The position numbers were made by a program, and so were the translations under genes. This document shows positions 10,259 to 18,762 of a stretch of 64,000 nucleotides of DNA, piece by piece (the stretch's first letter is position 1; the number at the start of each line of letters is the position of its first letter). Under the pieces are notes generated by a model that made no database searches, had not been told where the DNA came from, and worked only from the letters and a program-made list of their open reading frames with translations. This DNA comes from Mucilaginibacter dorajii (GTDB taxonomy: Bacteria; Bacteroidota; Bacteroidia; Sphingobacteriales; Sphingobacteriaceae), in NCBI RefSeq assembly GCF_024808255.1, contig NZ_JANTYS010000008.1, positions 124,001-188,000 on the forward strand, in the 5' to 3' direction.

Positions 10259-11443
10259 ATGGCATTCAAAAAATTAATAAATTCTAAATTCATACTATCG
10301 TTCTTCGCTGCGTTTATGCTTCTTGGCACAAACCTGCTGATGGCGCAAACTGCGGCTGCAGCGGCCGGAACCGGCGATGAAGCCCCACAGGTTGACTGGA
10401 CCGGTGTAGCGTATTATGTGCTGCTATTTTTCCTGGTATGCCTTGGTGTTGCTGTAATAGGTAAAATTTTAAAGATCTATGATCTTAGCTTAAAAATTCA
10501 GGGTAAAAAAGGCCTTAAGTGGAATAACGTAATGGGCGTAATTTGCCTTGTGTTCCTATTGGCAGGCCTATATGGTGCTTACTGGTCGTTTACCGTTCAA
10601 GGAAGCATGACCTTGCCAGAAGCGGCGTCTATACACGGTGTAAAGGTCGACGAAATGTTTACTGTTACTACGGTATTAACCATGTTCGTTTTCTTCGTTA
10701 CCCAGATCCTGTTGTTTGGCTTTTTGTTTCAATACCGTCACTCTGATAAACGTCGTGCGCACTTCTTGCCGCATGATAATACCATCGAAAAGATCTGGAC
10801 TATTGTACCTGCTATTGTATTAACTGTGCTGGTAGTGTTCGGTTTCTTTACCTGGCAATCAATTATGGATACCCACCAGGTAAAAGGCGATTTGAATGTT
10901 GATATCACCGGCCACCAGTTTGCATGGGAATTACGTTACCCGGGTAAAGACGGTAAATTGGGCCCTAAAAACTTTAAACTGGTTACCGGTAGCAACAAAT
11001 TAGGAGTTGATTTTAAAAAGAAAAGCAGCTTTGATGACCTTTCTGCCGATACCATGTACCTGCCGGTTAACAAACCTGTTAGGTTAAACATTGAGGCTCA
11101 GGATGTGATCCATAGCGTTTACATGCCACACTTCAGGGTGCAGCTTAACGCGGTACCGGGATTACCCACCGTGTTTAGATTTACCCCAACTATTACAACC
11201 GCAAAAATGCGGACCGATTTGAACGACCCTACATTTGAGTACTTAGTGTACTGTAACAAAATATGCGGCGGCGGTCACTATAACATGCAAAAAATTGTAC
11301 GTGTAGTTTCTGAGGCCGAATACCAGACCTGGTTATCTCATCAAAAACCTTATTTAAGCGATGCTTTAAAAAAGGAATTGCATTTCGCCGATGCGGAATC
11401 GCCAAAAACTGTGTCTCAAAATAGGTTAGCGTTAAATAATTAA
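10259..11443 (+). CDS. coxB: Cytochrome c oxidase subunit II
   Basis: The 394-residue subunit carries the CuA centre that accepts electrons from cytochrome c. After a signal peptide (cut near LLMAQ) there are four hydrophobic helices (about 50-72, 89-111, 133-158 and 178-200), more than the two of typical subunit II but as seen in Bacteroidota. The cupredoxin domain has DVIHSVYMPHF for the first His ligand and CNKICGGGHYNM with Cys332, Cys336, His340 and Met343. The Glu between the cysteines of the textbook CSEIC motif is Lys here. It lies 18 bp before coxA. Confidence 0.93.
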   Translation: MAFKKLINSKFILSFFAAFMLLGTNLLMAQTAAAAAGTGDEAPQVDWTGVAYYVLLFFLVCLGVAVIGKILKIYDLSLKIQGKKGLKWNNVMGVICLVFLLAGLYGAYWSFTVQGSMTLPEAASIHGVKVDEMFTVTTVLTMFVFFVTQILLFGFLFQYRHSDKRRAHFLPHDNTIEKIWTIVPAIVLTVLVVFGFFTWQSIMDTHQVKGDLNVDITGHQFAWELRYPGKDGKLGPKNFKLVTGSNKLGVDFKKKSSFDDLSADTMYLPVNKPVRLNIEAQDVIHSVYMPHFRVQLNAVPGLPTVFRFTPTITTAKMRTDLNDPTFEYLVYCNKICGGGHYNMQKIVRVVSEAEYQTWLSHQKPYLSDALKKELHFADAESPKTVSQNRLALNN

Positions 11444-11461
11444 TATAAGATAAAGAGCGAT

Positions 11462-13348
11462 ATGTCAACATTAGCAGTTCACGACCACGGAGTAGCACAT
11501 CACGACGAACACGGTCACGAACATCATAAAGAAACTTTCGTGTCTAAATACATATTTAGCATGGATCATAAAATGATCGCCAAGCAATTCCTGATCACAG
11601 GTATTACTATGGCGGTTATCGCAATGATATTATCAATACTTTTCAGGATCCAATTGGCTTATCCTGATAAGACTTTCCCGTTATTGACTACTTTATTAGG
11701 TCACTTTGCACCTAATGGCCGTATCAGTACTGAGTTTTACCTGTCGCTGGTGACCATTCACGGTACCATCATGGTATTCTTTGTGTTAACAGCTGGCTTG
11801 AGCGGTACTTTTGCCAACTTATTGATCCCATTGCAGATTGGTGCACGTGATATGGCTTCGCCATTCATGAACATGCTATCGTACTGGTTCTTCTTTATGG
11901 CCAGTGTGGTTATGTTGTCATCATTCTTTGTTCAAAAAGGCCCTGCAAGCGGTGGCTGGACAATTTACCCGCCGTTATCTGCATTGCCAAAAGCAATGCC
12001 AGGCTCTGGCGAGGGTATGACCTTGTGGTTAATCAGTATGGTTATGTTTGTGGCATCGTCATTAATGGGTGGTATCAACTACGTAAGTACCGTATTAAAC
12101 ATGCGTACAAAAGGTATGGACCTTTGGAAAATGCCTTTAACTATCTGGGCTTTATTTCTTACTGCCATATTAGGTATCCTTGCATTCCCTGTATTAGTTG
12201 CAGGTGTTGTATTGCTGATATTTGACCGTAGCTTTGGTACCAGCTTCTATTTATCTGACATTGTATTGAACGGTGTAGCCCAGCCTTATGAAGGTGGTAG
12301 CCCAATCCTGTTCCAGCACTTATTCTGGTTCTTAGGTCACCCCGAAGTATATATCGTAATTATGCCTGCGATGGGTATCTCATCGGAGGTTATGTCTGTA
12401 AACTCACGTAAACCAATCTTTGGTTACCACGCGATGGTTTACTCACTTATCGGTATCACCGTGTTATCATTCATTGTATGGGGTCACCATATGTTTGTAA
12501 CCGGTATGAACCCATTCCTTGGTGGTGTGTTCATGATCACTACGCTGATCATCGCGGTACCATCTGCGGTAAAAACATTTAACTGGCTGGCTACATTATG
12601 GCGTGGTAACATCAGGTTTACACCTGCTATGTTATTTGCTATAGGCATGGTGTCATTCTTTATCTCTGGTGGTTTAACAGGTATTTTCCTGGGTAACGCC
12701 GCTTTGGATATCAACCTGCACGATACTTACTTTGTGGTAGCTCACTTCCACCTGGTAATGGGTTCGGCAGCTATATTTGGTATGCTTGCCGGTGTTTACC
12801 ACTGGTTCCCTAAAATGTTTGGTAAACTGATGGACGAGAAATTAGGTTACCTGCACTTCTGGTTAACTTTCATCGGTGCTTACCTGGTATTCTTCCCAAT
12901 GCACTTTATGGGTCTGGATGGTGTTCCTCGTCGTTACTACGCGTTTACCGAGTTTGCTTCAATGCAAAAATGGTTAACCATTAACACCTTTATTACTTGG
13001 GCCGCTATCATGGCAGCTTTAGCGCAAGTTGCTTTCTTGTACAATTTCATCACATCGATATTTGCAGGCAAAAAAACCACGCAAAATCCATGGGAGTCAA
13101 ATACCCTGGAGTGGACAACTCCTGTAGAGCATTTACATGGTAACTGGCCAGGCGAAATCCCTACCGTTTACCGTTGGCCATATGATTACAGCAAGCCAGG
13201 TGCCGAAGAGGATTTTATCCCGCAGACAGTACCTTTCTCTCAAACCATGAGCTCTAACTTACCTCATGACTTTGAAGATAATCCTGCCGGTTTAGAAGCG
13301 TTGAATAAATTCAATACTACGCTGAAAGCTGAAGAAAAAGTAAAATAA
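11462..13348 (+). CDS. coxA: Cytochrome c oxidase subunit I
   Basis: The 628-residue haem-copper oxidase catalytic subunit has 12 or more helices. Family signatures are readable: VTIHGTIMVFF (haem a ligand region), FWFLGHPEVYIVIMPAMG with the CuB-His and cross-linked Tyr, VWGHHMFVTGM (two further CuB His) and VVAHFHLVMG with the two haem ligands. A His-rich N-terminus (HDHGVAHHDEHGHEHH) of unknown purpose precedes the first helix; it might hold copper or zinc. It is the oxygen-reducing core that takes electrons via CoxB and is followed by two tandem hairpins, likely attenuating transcription into ctaA. Confidence 0.96.
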   Translation: MSTLAVHDHGVAHHDEHGHEHHKETFVSKYIFSMDHKMIAKQFLITGITMAVIAMILSILFRIQLAYPDKTFPLLTTLLGHFAPNGRISTEFYLSLVTIHGTIMVFFVLTAGLSGTFANLLIPLQIGARDMASPFMNMLSYWFFFMASVVMLSSFFVQKGPASGGWTIYPPLSALPKAMPGSGEGMTLWLISMVMFVASSLMGGINYVSTVLNMRTKGMDLWKMPLTIWALFLTAILGILAFPVLVAGVVLLIFDRSFGTSFYLSDIVLNGVAQPYEGGSPILFQHLFWFLGHPEVYIVIMPAMGISSEVMSVNSRKPIFGYHAMVYSLIGITVLSFIVWGHHMFVTGMNPFLGGVFMITTLIIAVPSAVKTFNWLATLWRGNIRFTPAMLFAIGMVSFFISGGLTGIFLGNAALDINLHDTYFVVAHFHLVMGSAAIFGMLAGVYHWFPKMFGKLMDEKLGYLHFWLTFIGAYLVFFPMHFMGLDGVPRRYYAFTEFASMQKWLTINTFITWAAIMAALAQVAFLYNFITSIFAGKKTTQNPWESNTLEWTTPVEHLHGNWPGEIPTVYRWPYDYSKPGAEEDFIPQTVPFSQTMSSNLPHDFEDNPAGLEALNKFNTTLKAEEKVK

Positions 13349-13353
13349 TTTTT

Positions 13354-13507
13354 AATTTGAGAATTTGAAAATTTGAGAGTTTGAAAATGCCAATTTTCAA
13401 ACTCTCAAATTCTAAAAGTGGGCGCAGGCGCATTTAATAAATGAAAGTTTGAGCATTTGAAAATGCTGATCTTCAAATTTTCAAATGCTCAAATTCTCAA
13501 ATCGTAA
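13354..13507 (+). repeat. Two tandem AT-rich hairpins between coxA and ctaA
   Basis: The first palindrome has perfect 19-bp arms (13370-13388 and 13393-13411) around a 4-nt loop; the second has perfect 17-bp arms (13448-13464 and 13477-13493). Both are built from the unit TTTGAGAATTTGAAAA. They could act as terminator or attenuator between the oxidase subunits and the haem A genes. A one-armed piece of the same sequence family occurs at about 35972-36005. Confidence 0.7.
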
Positions 13508-13508
13508 A

Positions 13509-14570
13509 ATGAGCATAGCCGCATCTAATAAACGTTTCCAGAATATAGGCCTCATAACAATAGTTTGCCTGTTTGTTTTGATACTTGCAGGGGGTGTTGT
13601 GCGTAGTTCTGGTTCTGGCATGGGCTGCCCCGATTGGCCTAAATGTTTTGGCCGCTACATTCCACCCACAAACAGTGCCGAGTTACCTAAGGATTACAAG
13701 CAAACGTATGTTGAAAAGCGTTTAGCCAAGAATGAACGTTTTGCCAAAACCCTTGATGTTTTTGGCTATAGCGACCTTGCCAAACGGATCCGCGAGGATC
13801 GCTCTATCCTGATCCCTGAAGAATTTAATGCAGGCAAAACCTGGACAGAATATATTAACCGTTTAATCGGGATGATCTCTGGCATCTTCCTGTTGCTATC
13901 AGCCGTTTATTCATTTGATTATTGGGGCAAGGATAAAAAGATAACCGTACTGAGTGTTTTTAACCTCATCCTGGTAGGTTTCCAGGGATGGTTGGGTTCC
14001 ATAGTGGTATCAACCAATTTGGTGGCCTGGATAGTTACTGTGCATATGCTGCTGGCCCTGGCTATATTAGCCATTTGTATTTACACATACCACCTGGCAC
14101 GGGTTTATGGCAATAGTAAATTGAATACCAGCCCTGCTATTTATATCATTACTATTATAGCGCTGGTGTTAAGCATAGTACAAATTACCTTTGGTACCGA
14201 AGTACGTGAAAAGATCGACGCTGTGGCAACACATTACCAGGGCGGCTACCGCGATAACTGGATAAAAGGTGCCGGACAAATTTTTACCAATCACCGCGAT
14301 TTGGCAACATTGGTTTTTATCATCAACGTGGCGTTATACGCCCTTATTCGTAAGCGTTTTAACAGGCATTCTATTCATCAGCAGTTAATGAGCTTTAACT
14401 TTTTAATGATCATGCTGCAGATGGTTACAGGCGTATTATTATCATACTGGGCATTGCCGCCGGTAGCGCAGGCAGCCCATATTTTATTGGCAAGTTTAAT
14501 ATTTGGTGCTCAGTTTTATTTGCTGTTGAATTTACATCAGTCGGTTAATGTTAGGGGGATAAGCAAATGA
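13509..14570 (+). CDS. ctaA: Haem A synthase (COX15/CtaA)
   Basis: The 353-residue membrane enzyme oxidises the C8 methyl group of haem O to the formyl group of haem A for the aa3 oxidase. The start is the ATG at 13509 (MSIAASNKRF). The in-frame ATG at 13485 lies inside the right arm of a hairpin and would add only low-complexity residues. Helix 1 leads to GGVVRSSGSGMGCPDWPKCFG, the conserved loop of the family. His-bearing blocks such as TWTEYINRLIGM, TVHMLLALA and IFTNHRDLATL follow, with eight or so helices. It overlaps ctaB by 4 bp (ATGA). Confidence 0.93.
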   Translation: MSIAASNKRFQNIGLITIVCLFVLILAGGVVRSSGSGMGCPDWPKCFGRYIPPTNSAELPKDYKQTYVEKRLAKNERFAKTLDVFGYSDLAKRIREDRSILIPEEFNAGKTWTEYINRLIGMISGIFLLLSAVYSFDYWGKDKKITVLSVFNLILVGFQGWLGSIVVSTNLVAWIVTVHMLLALAILAICIYTYHLARVYGNSKLNTSPAIYIITIIALVLSIVQITFGTEVREKIDAVATHYQGGYRDNWIKGAGQIFTNHRDLATLVFIINVALYALIRKRFNRHSIHQQLMSFNFLMIMLQMVTGVLLSYWALPPVAQAAHILLASLIFGAQFYLLLNLHQSVNVRGISK

Positions 14571-15424
14571 AGTGGAGCGATTATTCAAAGCTGATAAAAT
14601 TGAGGTTAACCTTTTTGGTTACGTTTTCTGCATCGATATCATTTTTGATAGGCAGCAAGGCCAACGGCCATATAGATTGGCTTAACTGGGTAAAACTGAT
14701 TGTAGGTGGCTTTTTAGTAACATCAGCGGCCAATGGTTTTAACGAGATCATTGAAAAAGACCTGGATAAGTTGATGAAACGCACCATGGACCGGCCGCTG
14801 CCTTCAGGCAAGATGACCAACGGACAGGCCCTGGTGTTAAGTTTAGGCATGGGCATGGCAGGCACCTATCTGTTGGGCAGCCTTAACCTGCTTACCGGCT
14901 TGTTATCGGTATTTTCGATATTACTATACGCGTTTGCATATACGCCGCTAAAACGTAAATCGCCTATAGTGGTATTTGTAGGTGCTATACCGGGCGCTTT
15001 GCCACCACTTATCGGTTATGTGGCAGCGCACGGTAAGATTGATACCATCGCGTTGATATTGTTCGGTATTCAGTTTGTATGGCAGTTCCCTCACTTTTGG
15101 GCTATCGCCTGGGTGTTGGATGATGATTATAAGCTGGCGGGTTTCAGGTTGTTGCCAACCGGCAACCGCGATTTAGGAAGTGCGATAATTACCTTTATAT
15201 TTACACTGATATTACTGCCTGTAAGTTTATTGCCAACTATTTACGGTTATGGCGGTTACTATGTAGGTGCGGTATCGTTAGCATGTAGCGTAGTGTTTTT
15301 GTACCAGGCGTATAACCTGTTACGCACACAGCAAATAGAAGCGGCCCGCAAACTGATGTTTGGCTCGTTTATGTATTTGCCGGTGGTACAGTTAATGTTT
15401 TTGTTTGATTTTATAGGAAAGTGA
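14567..15424 (+). CDS. ctaB: Protohaem IX farnesyltransferase (haem O synthase)
   Basis: The 285-residue UbiA-superfamily membrane prenyltransferase attaches farnesyl to haem B, giving haem O, the substrate of the adjoining CtaA. The first Asp-rich motif is NGFNEIIEKDLDKLMKRT (around 58-75) and the second is the loop near VLDDDYKLAGFRLLP (about 184-198). Both belong to the CyoE/CtaB subgroup, as does the RPLPSG block. Its ATG overlaps the ctaA stop and it is followed at once by the subunit III genes. Confidence 0.95.
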   Translation: MKWSDYSKLIKLRLTFLVTFSASISFLIGSKANGHIDWLNWVKLIVGGFLVTSAANGFNEIIEKDLDKLMKRTMDRPLPSGKMTNGQALVLSLGMGMAGTYLLGSLNLLTGLLSVFSILLYAFAYTPLKRKSPIVVFVGAIPGALPPLIGYVAAHGKIDTIALILFGIQFVWQFPHFWAIAWVLDDDYKLAGFRLLPTGNRDLGSAIITFIFTLILLPVSLLPTIYGYGGYYVGAVSLACSVVFLYQAYNLLRTQQIEAARKLMFGSFMYLPVVQLMFLFDFIGK

Positions 15425-15426
15425 AA

Positions 15427-16011
15427 ATGATGGCTTCGATTCAGAAAAATGGCGATAAGCTTGACCTGGCCCCCAAAAAATTCAACATGTGGATCTTTAT
15501 ATTCACGTCGTCGATGTTTTTTGCGGCTTTAACCAGTGGCTTTATCGTTTATAGCGGGGGCAAAGGTCACGGCCTTAACGTGATTATGCCCAGCGCTTTT
15601 ATGTACAGCACCGCGGTAATCATATTAAGCAGTGGTACTTTGTTTTTGGCACATAAGGCAGCAAAAAATTTGCAGTTTGGTGTGCAGCAATTGTATTTGT
15701 GGTTAACCTTCGCCCTTGGGGTGGCTTTTTTTGCCATCCAGGTATATGGCTGGTACGTGTTAACCTACAAAATGAACGTTTATTTAACCGATCCGAATGC
15801 TTCGCGTTCGTTCGTTTATATATTTACCGGCATGCATTTGATTCACATCATTGCAGGCTTATTATTAATATTGAATACCTTAACAGGATCATACAGAAAC
15901 ATTCCGCAGGTTAAGAACCTGTTTAAAATGGAAATGACTTCTATTTTTTGGCATTTTGTCGGAATTATATGGATTTATCTGTATGTTTTTTTACTTTTGA
16001 ACCAAAATTAA
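15427..16011 (+). CDS. Haem-copper oxidase subunit III-like protein (first of two)
   Basis: The protein of about 194 residues has five hydrophobic helices (starting MWIFIFTSSMFFAALTSGFIV) and the subunit III block FTGMHLIHIIAGLLL followed by FWHFVGIIWIYLYVFLL. An in-frame GTG at 15421 overlaps the ctaB stop; the ATG at 15427 is preferred, and a second ATG follows directly. The tandem arrangement of two small subunit III paralogues is common in Bacteroidota. It is a non-catalytic membrane subunit of the oxidase; which oxidase complex it joins cannot be told. Confidence 0.85.
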   Translation: MMASIQKNGDKLDLAPKKFNMWIFIFTSSMFFAALTSGFIVYSGGKGHGLNVIMPSAFMYSTAVIILSSGTLFLAHKAAKNLQFGVQQLYLWLTFALGVAFFAIQVYGWYVLTYKMNVYLTDPNASRSFVYIFTGMHLIHIIAGLLLILNTLTGSYRNIPQVKNLFKMEMTSIFWHFVGIIWIYLYVFLLLNQN

Positions 16012-16032
16012 CACACCATTATTTAAGTACAA

Positions 16033-16755
16033 ATGAGTACAGCAGTATCACAAATTGATGAAGTAAAAACAACTCCGTGGTCGGGAGGGAGATCTCCCTT
16101 CAATGTTGAGTACGGAAAAATTATGATGTGGTTTTTTCTCCTTTCGGATGCATTTACCTTTTCGTCATTATTGATTTCTTACGGAGCATTGCGCTTCAGC
16201 GCGGCTGTTTGGCCCGCGGCAGATAAAGTTTTCCAATCGGTACCAGGCACCTCGATTGATCATGGCGCGCCATTGGTTTTCGTAGGTATCATGACCTTTA
16301 TCCTCATCCTGAGTTCTGTTACAATGGTGTTAGCTGTTGAGGCTGGTCACCGCAACTCAAGAAAAGAAGTTGTTACCTGGATGATATTAACAGTTATAGG
16401 TGGTTTTATGTTCCTGGGTTGCCAGGCCTTAGAGTGGAACCACTTACATCACGAAGGATTTTGGTGGGGAAGTACGCCAAGTGCTGAAGCATTAAAGGAA
16501 TTTTTTAACGGTGGTACTGCCGCTGCGCAGCACCTGACAGCGCAGGAGTTTGCTAACTTATTCTTTACCATTACCGGTTTTCATGGTTTCCACGTATTCA
16601 CCGGTGTTATCATCAATATCATCATTACTGTAAACGTATTGATGGGTACTTATGATAAACGTGGCAGTTACTTAATGGTTGAAAAGGTTGGTTTGTACTG
16701 GCACTTTGTAGACCTTGTTTGGGTATTTGTGTTTACCTTCTTTTACTTAGTTTAA
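16033..16755 (+). CDS. ctaE: Cytochrome c oxidase subunit III (second of two)
   Basis: The 240-residue subunit III has about five helices. Diagnostic blocks are MMWFFLLSDAFTFSSLLISY, the Glu-bearing CQALEWNHLHHEG, FFTITGFHGFHVFTGVIINI and YWHFVDLVWVFVFTFFYLV at the C-terminus. Subunit III stabilises the catalytic core and supports proton uptake. It follows the first subunit III gene by 21 bp and precedes the subunit IV gene by 13 bp, all in one operon. Confidence 0.93.
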   Translation: MSTAVSQIDEVKTTPWSGGRSPFNVEYGKIMMWFFLLSDAFTFSSLLISYGALRFSAAVWPAADKVFQSVPGTSIDHGAPLVFVGIMTFILILSSVTMVLAVEAGHRNSRKEVVTWMILTVIGGFMFLGCQALEWNHLHHEGFWWGSTPSAEALKEFFNGGTAAAQHLTAQEFANLFFTITGFHGFHVFTGVIINIIITVNVLMGTYDKRGSYLMVEKVGLYWHFVDLVWVFVFTFFYLV

Positions 16756-16768
16756 AAATATTATTTAT

Positions 16769-17113
16769 ATGTCGACAGAATCACACGAAGTTCACCACGA
16801 AGAAGGCGAACACCAGTCAATGACCAAAGGAAGGATCATCAAAGTAGCACTTATCCTTTCTGCTATCACTGCGGTAGAATTTATTATAGCTTTAATATTG
16901 GTGCCCAAAGGTATTGTGCCAATACATTATGCTAACCCGGTGTATATTGTATTGACTTTGCTTAAAGCATTTTACATCGTAGCTTTCTTTATGCACTTAA
17001 AGTTTGAGAAACTGGGTTTGGCTTTAGCTATCATTGTCCCGATCTTATTTATCATAGGTTTAATCCTGGTACTTACTAACGAAAGCCACCACTGGGTTGA
17101 TCTGCGGGTGTAA
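16769..17113 (+). CDS. Cytochrome c oxidase subunit IV family protein
   Basis: This small 114-residue protein has an acidic, His-rich N-terminus (ESHEVHHEEGEHQ) and three helices: VALILSAITAVEFIIALILV, YIVLTLLKAFYIVAFFMHL and LALAIIVPILFIIGLILVL. The FFMHLKFE motif is typical of prokaryotic subunit IV (COX4_pro). It stabilises the oxidase. Its stop overlaps the ATG of the following Sco gene (TAATG), implying coupled translation. Confidence 0.88.
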   Translation: MSTESHEVHHEEGEHQSMTKGRIIKVALILSAITAVEFIIALILVPKGIVPIHYANPVYIVLTLLKAFYIVAFFMHLKFEKLGLALAIIVPILFIIGLILVLTNESHHWVDLRV

Positions 17114-17811
17114 TGAAGGCAGCCATCTGGAAAAAAATTACAGTCCTGGTGCTCATTTTAGCAGTACCAGGATTTTTGTATTATTTACTAACCGCTAAAG
17201 GCAAAAACAGGTATAAACCGCTTGCCTTTTTTGGCCCTAAAGTGGTTGCCAAAACAAGTCACCGTTTTCATGGCCAGGATATCCCGGATACCATCTATTA
17301 TAAAGTTCCGGCGTTTAAGCTCACCGATCAGAACGGTAAGCCGTTCAGCGAAGCCGACCTTAAAGGAAAGATATTTGTAGCCAGCTTTTTTTACACCCAT
17401 TGCCCCACGGTTTGTACTACCATCAACAAAAATCTGAGCTACCTGGTAGGTACCTACTGGAAAAACAAAATGGTGTATTTTACCAGCATTACGGTTGATC
17501 CTGACAGGGATACCCCGGATGTTTTAAAATCCTATCTTGAAAGCTATAAGCCCGAATCAAACCGCTGGTTGTTTTTAACCGGCGATACCACATCTATTTA
17601 TGGTCTGGCCCGCAAAGGCTTCCTGGTAGATGCTTTACAGGCTGGGAAGGACGATTTTATTTATAGTGATAAGCTCATCCTGATTGACCAGGATAAACAC
17701 ATCAGGGGCTACTACTCCGGCGCTAACACAACCGATGTAAACCGCCTTAACGACGAGATTAAAGTATTAATAGCCGAAGAGCTGCGCAAAGTGGATAAGG
17801 CCCTATATTAA
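17113..17811 (+). CDS. SCO1/SenC-type thioredoxin-fold protein, atypical ligand
   Basis: The 232-residue protein has one N-terminal membrane helix and a thioredoxin-fold domain facing the periplasm. The Sco motif FYTHCPTVCTTINKN supplies two cysteines for copper binding or thiol exchange during CuA assembly. The third copper ligand of the family, a His in the strand before LID, is Tyr184 here (FIYSDKLILID where relatives have IHS). The codon is TAT, one base from CAT. It may work as a thiol reductase rather than a copper carrier, or use another residue. It sits between the oxidase subunits and DUF420, as expected for an assembly factor. Confidence 0.88.
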   Translation: MKAAIWKKITVLVLILAVPGFLYYLLTAKGKNRYKPLAFFGPKVVAKTSHRFHGQDIPDTIYYKVPAFKLTDQNGKPFSEADLKGKIFVASFFYTHCPTVCTTINKNLSYLVGTYWKNKMVYFTSITVDPDRDTPDVLKSYLESYKPESNRWLFLTGDTTSIYGLARKGFLVDALQAGKDDFIYSDKLILIDQDKHIRGYYSGANTTDVNRLNDEIKVLIAEELRKVDKALY

Positions 17812-17816
17812 ACATC

Positions 17817-18392
17817 ATGACCGATAAATTTATATTTCGCTTCGTGGCGGCAGTAACTGTATTTGTAATAACAGTTGTTGTTGTATTGAACCGTCACCTG
17901 ATCCCGGGCCCCGAAGTAGCACCTGCGTTTACCCCGTACCTGCCCATGCTTAATGCTGTGCTTAATGGTACTTGTACTATACTTTTGCTTACTTCATTGT
18001 ACTATATTAAGCAGGGCAACATAGCAGTTCACAAGCGGCTTAACATTATCACTTTTTGCCTGTCATCCACTTTCCTTGTATCGTATATTTTGTTCCATTA
18101 CCTCATGCGTCATGATACACTTTACGGTGATGCTAATTTTGATGGTGTACTGTCGCCTGCCGAGCGCGAAAATGTTGGTGGGATGCGTACCTTATATCTT
18201 TCTATTTTGGTGCCGCATATTATTTTAGCCGCCGGGGTATTGCCATTGATATTGCTGAGTTTTTACCGCGGTCTGCAAATGCAGGTGGCCAAACATCGTA
18301 AACTGGTACGCTGGACTTTTCCTATCTGGTTATTTGTAACCGTTACCGGCGTTATTGTTTACCTGATGATTAAGCCTTACTATAACTTTTGA
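17817..18392 (+). CDS. DUF420 membrane protein of the oxidase cluster
   Basis: The 191-residue protein has five hydrophobic helices, beginning FRFVAAVTVFVITVVVVLN. The DUF420 family pattern includes LPMLNAVLNGTCTILLL, the His-bearing LFHYLMRHD, ILVPHIILAAGVLPLILL and HRKLVRWTFPIWLFVTVTGV. DUF420 (CtaM-like) proteins are needed for terminal oxidase maturation in some bacteria, which fits its place right after the Sco gene. The exact biochemical step is not known. Confidence 0.85.
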   Translation: MTDKFIFRFVAAVTVFVITVVVVLNRHLIPGPEVAPAFTPYLPMLNAVLNGTCTILLLTSLYYIKQGNIAVHKRLNIITFCLSSTFLVSYILFHYLMRHDTLYGDANFDGVLSPAERENVGGMRTLYLSILVPHIILAAGVLPLILLSFYRGLQMQVAKHRKLVRWTFPIWLFVTVTGVIVYLMIKPYYNF

Positions 18393-18421
18393 TAGTGGGT
18401 AAAAACAGGCTTGTTTACTGA

Positions 18422-18452
18422 GTTGTTACTAATTTATTATTCCTTAAATTTG
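18422..18452 (+). promoter_or_regulatory. Candidate promoter GTTG-N19-TAAATTTG
   Basis: GTTG at 18422-18425 is spaced 19 nt from TAAATTTG at 18445-18452, which matches the Bacteroidota -33/-7 arrangement. The box ends only 5 nt before the ATG at 18458, so the transcript would have almost no leader. Confidence 0.55.
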
Positions 18453-18457
18453 TCGCT

Positions 18458-18736
18458 ATGAAACGGATCTCAAAAATTGTTCTTTTCGTAATGGCCCTTG
18501 GGCTAATGATGGCTGTTAGGCAGCCTGTAAAGGCCCAGTGCGCGCAATGTGCCGCAACGGTAGAAACCAACACCAAAGAGGGCGGTAACGCCGCTAAAGG
18601 CCTTAATAAAGGCATCCTGTTTTTATTAGGTGCCCCATACCTTGCTGTAGCGGCAGGTGGTTATGTCTGGTATAAAAACTATCGCCGTAAAAATGTTAAC
18701 CTTAACATGCGCGACGAAAAATTAAACCTTAACTAA
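18458..18736 (+). CDS. Small CxxC membrane protein at the end of the oxidase cluster
   Basis: The 92-residue protein has a signal peptide (to about KAQ26), then CAQCAATVETNTKEGG, GLNKGILFLLGAPYLAVAAGGYVWY as one transmembrane segment, and a basic tail. I recall similar short proteins (CxxC, then a glycine/asparagine GLNxGI block, then a helix) in other Bacteroidota, but no function is known to me. The pair of periplasmic cysteines just after the signal peptide and the position after Sco and DUF420 suggest a role in copper or thiol chemistry of oxidase assembly; this is inference. Confidence 0.8.
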   Translation: MKRISKIVLFVMALGLMMAVRQPVKAQCAQCAATVETNTKEGGNAAKGLNKGILFLLGAPYLAVAAGGYVWYKNYRRKNVNLNMRDEKLNLN

Positions 18737-18762
18737 TAGCCCGATTATTTTAAACACCTGCC

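Noticed and set aside
13485..13508. Upstream ATG for ctaA
   Set aside because: It lies within the right arm of a hairpin and adds low-complexity residues absent from the family.
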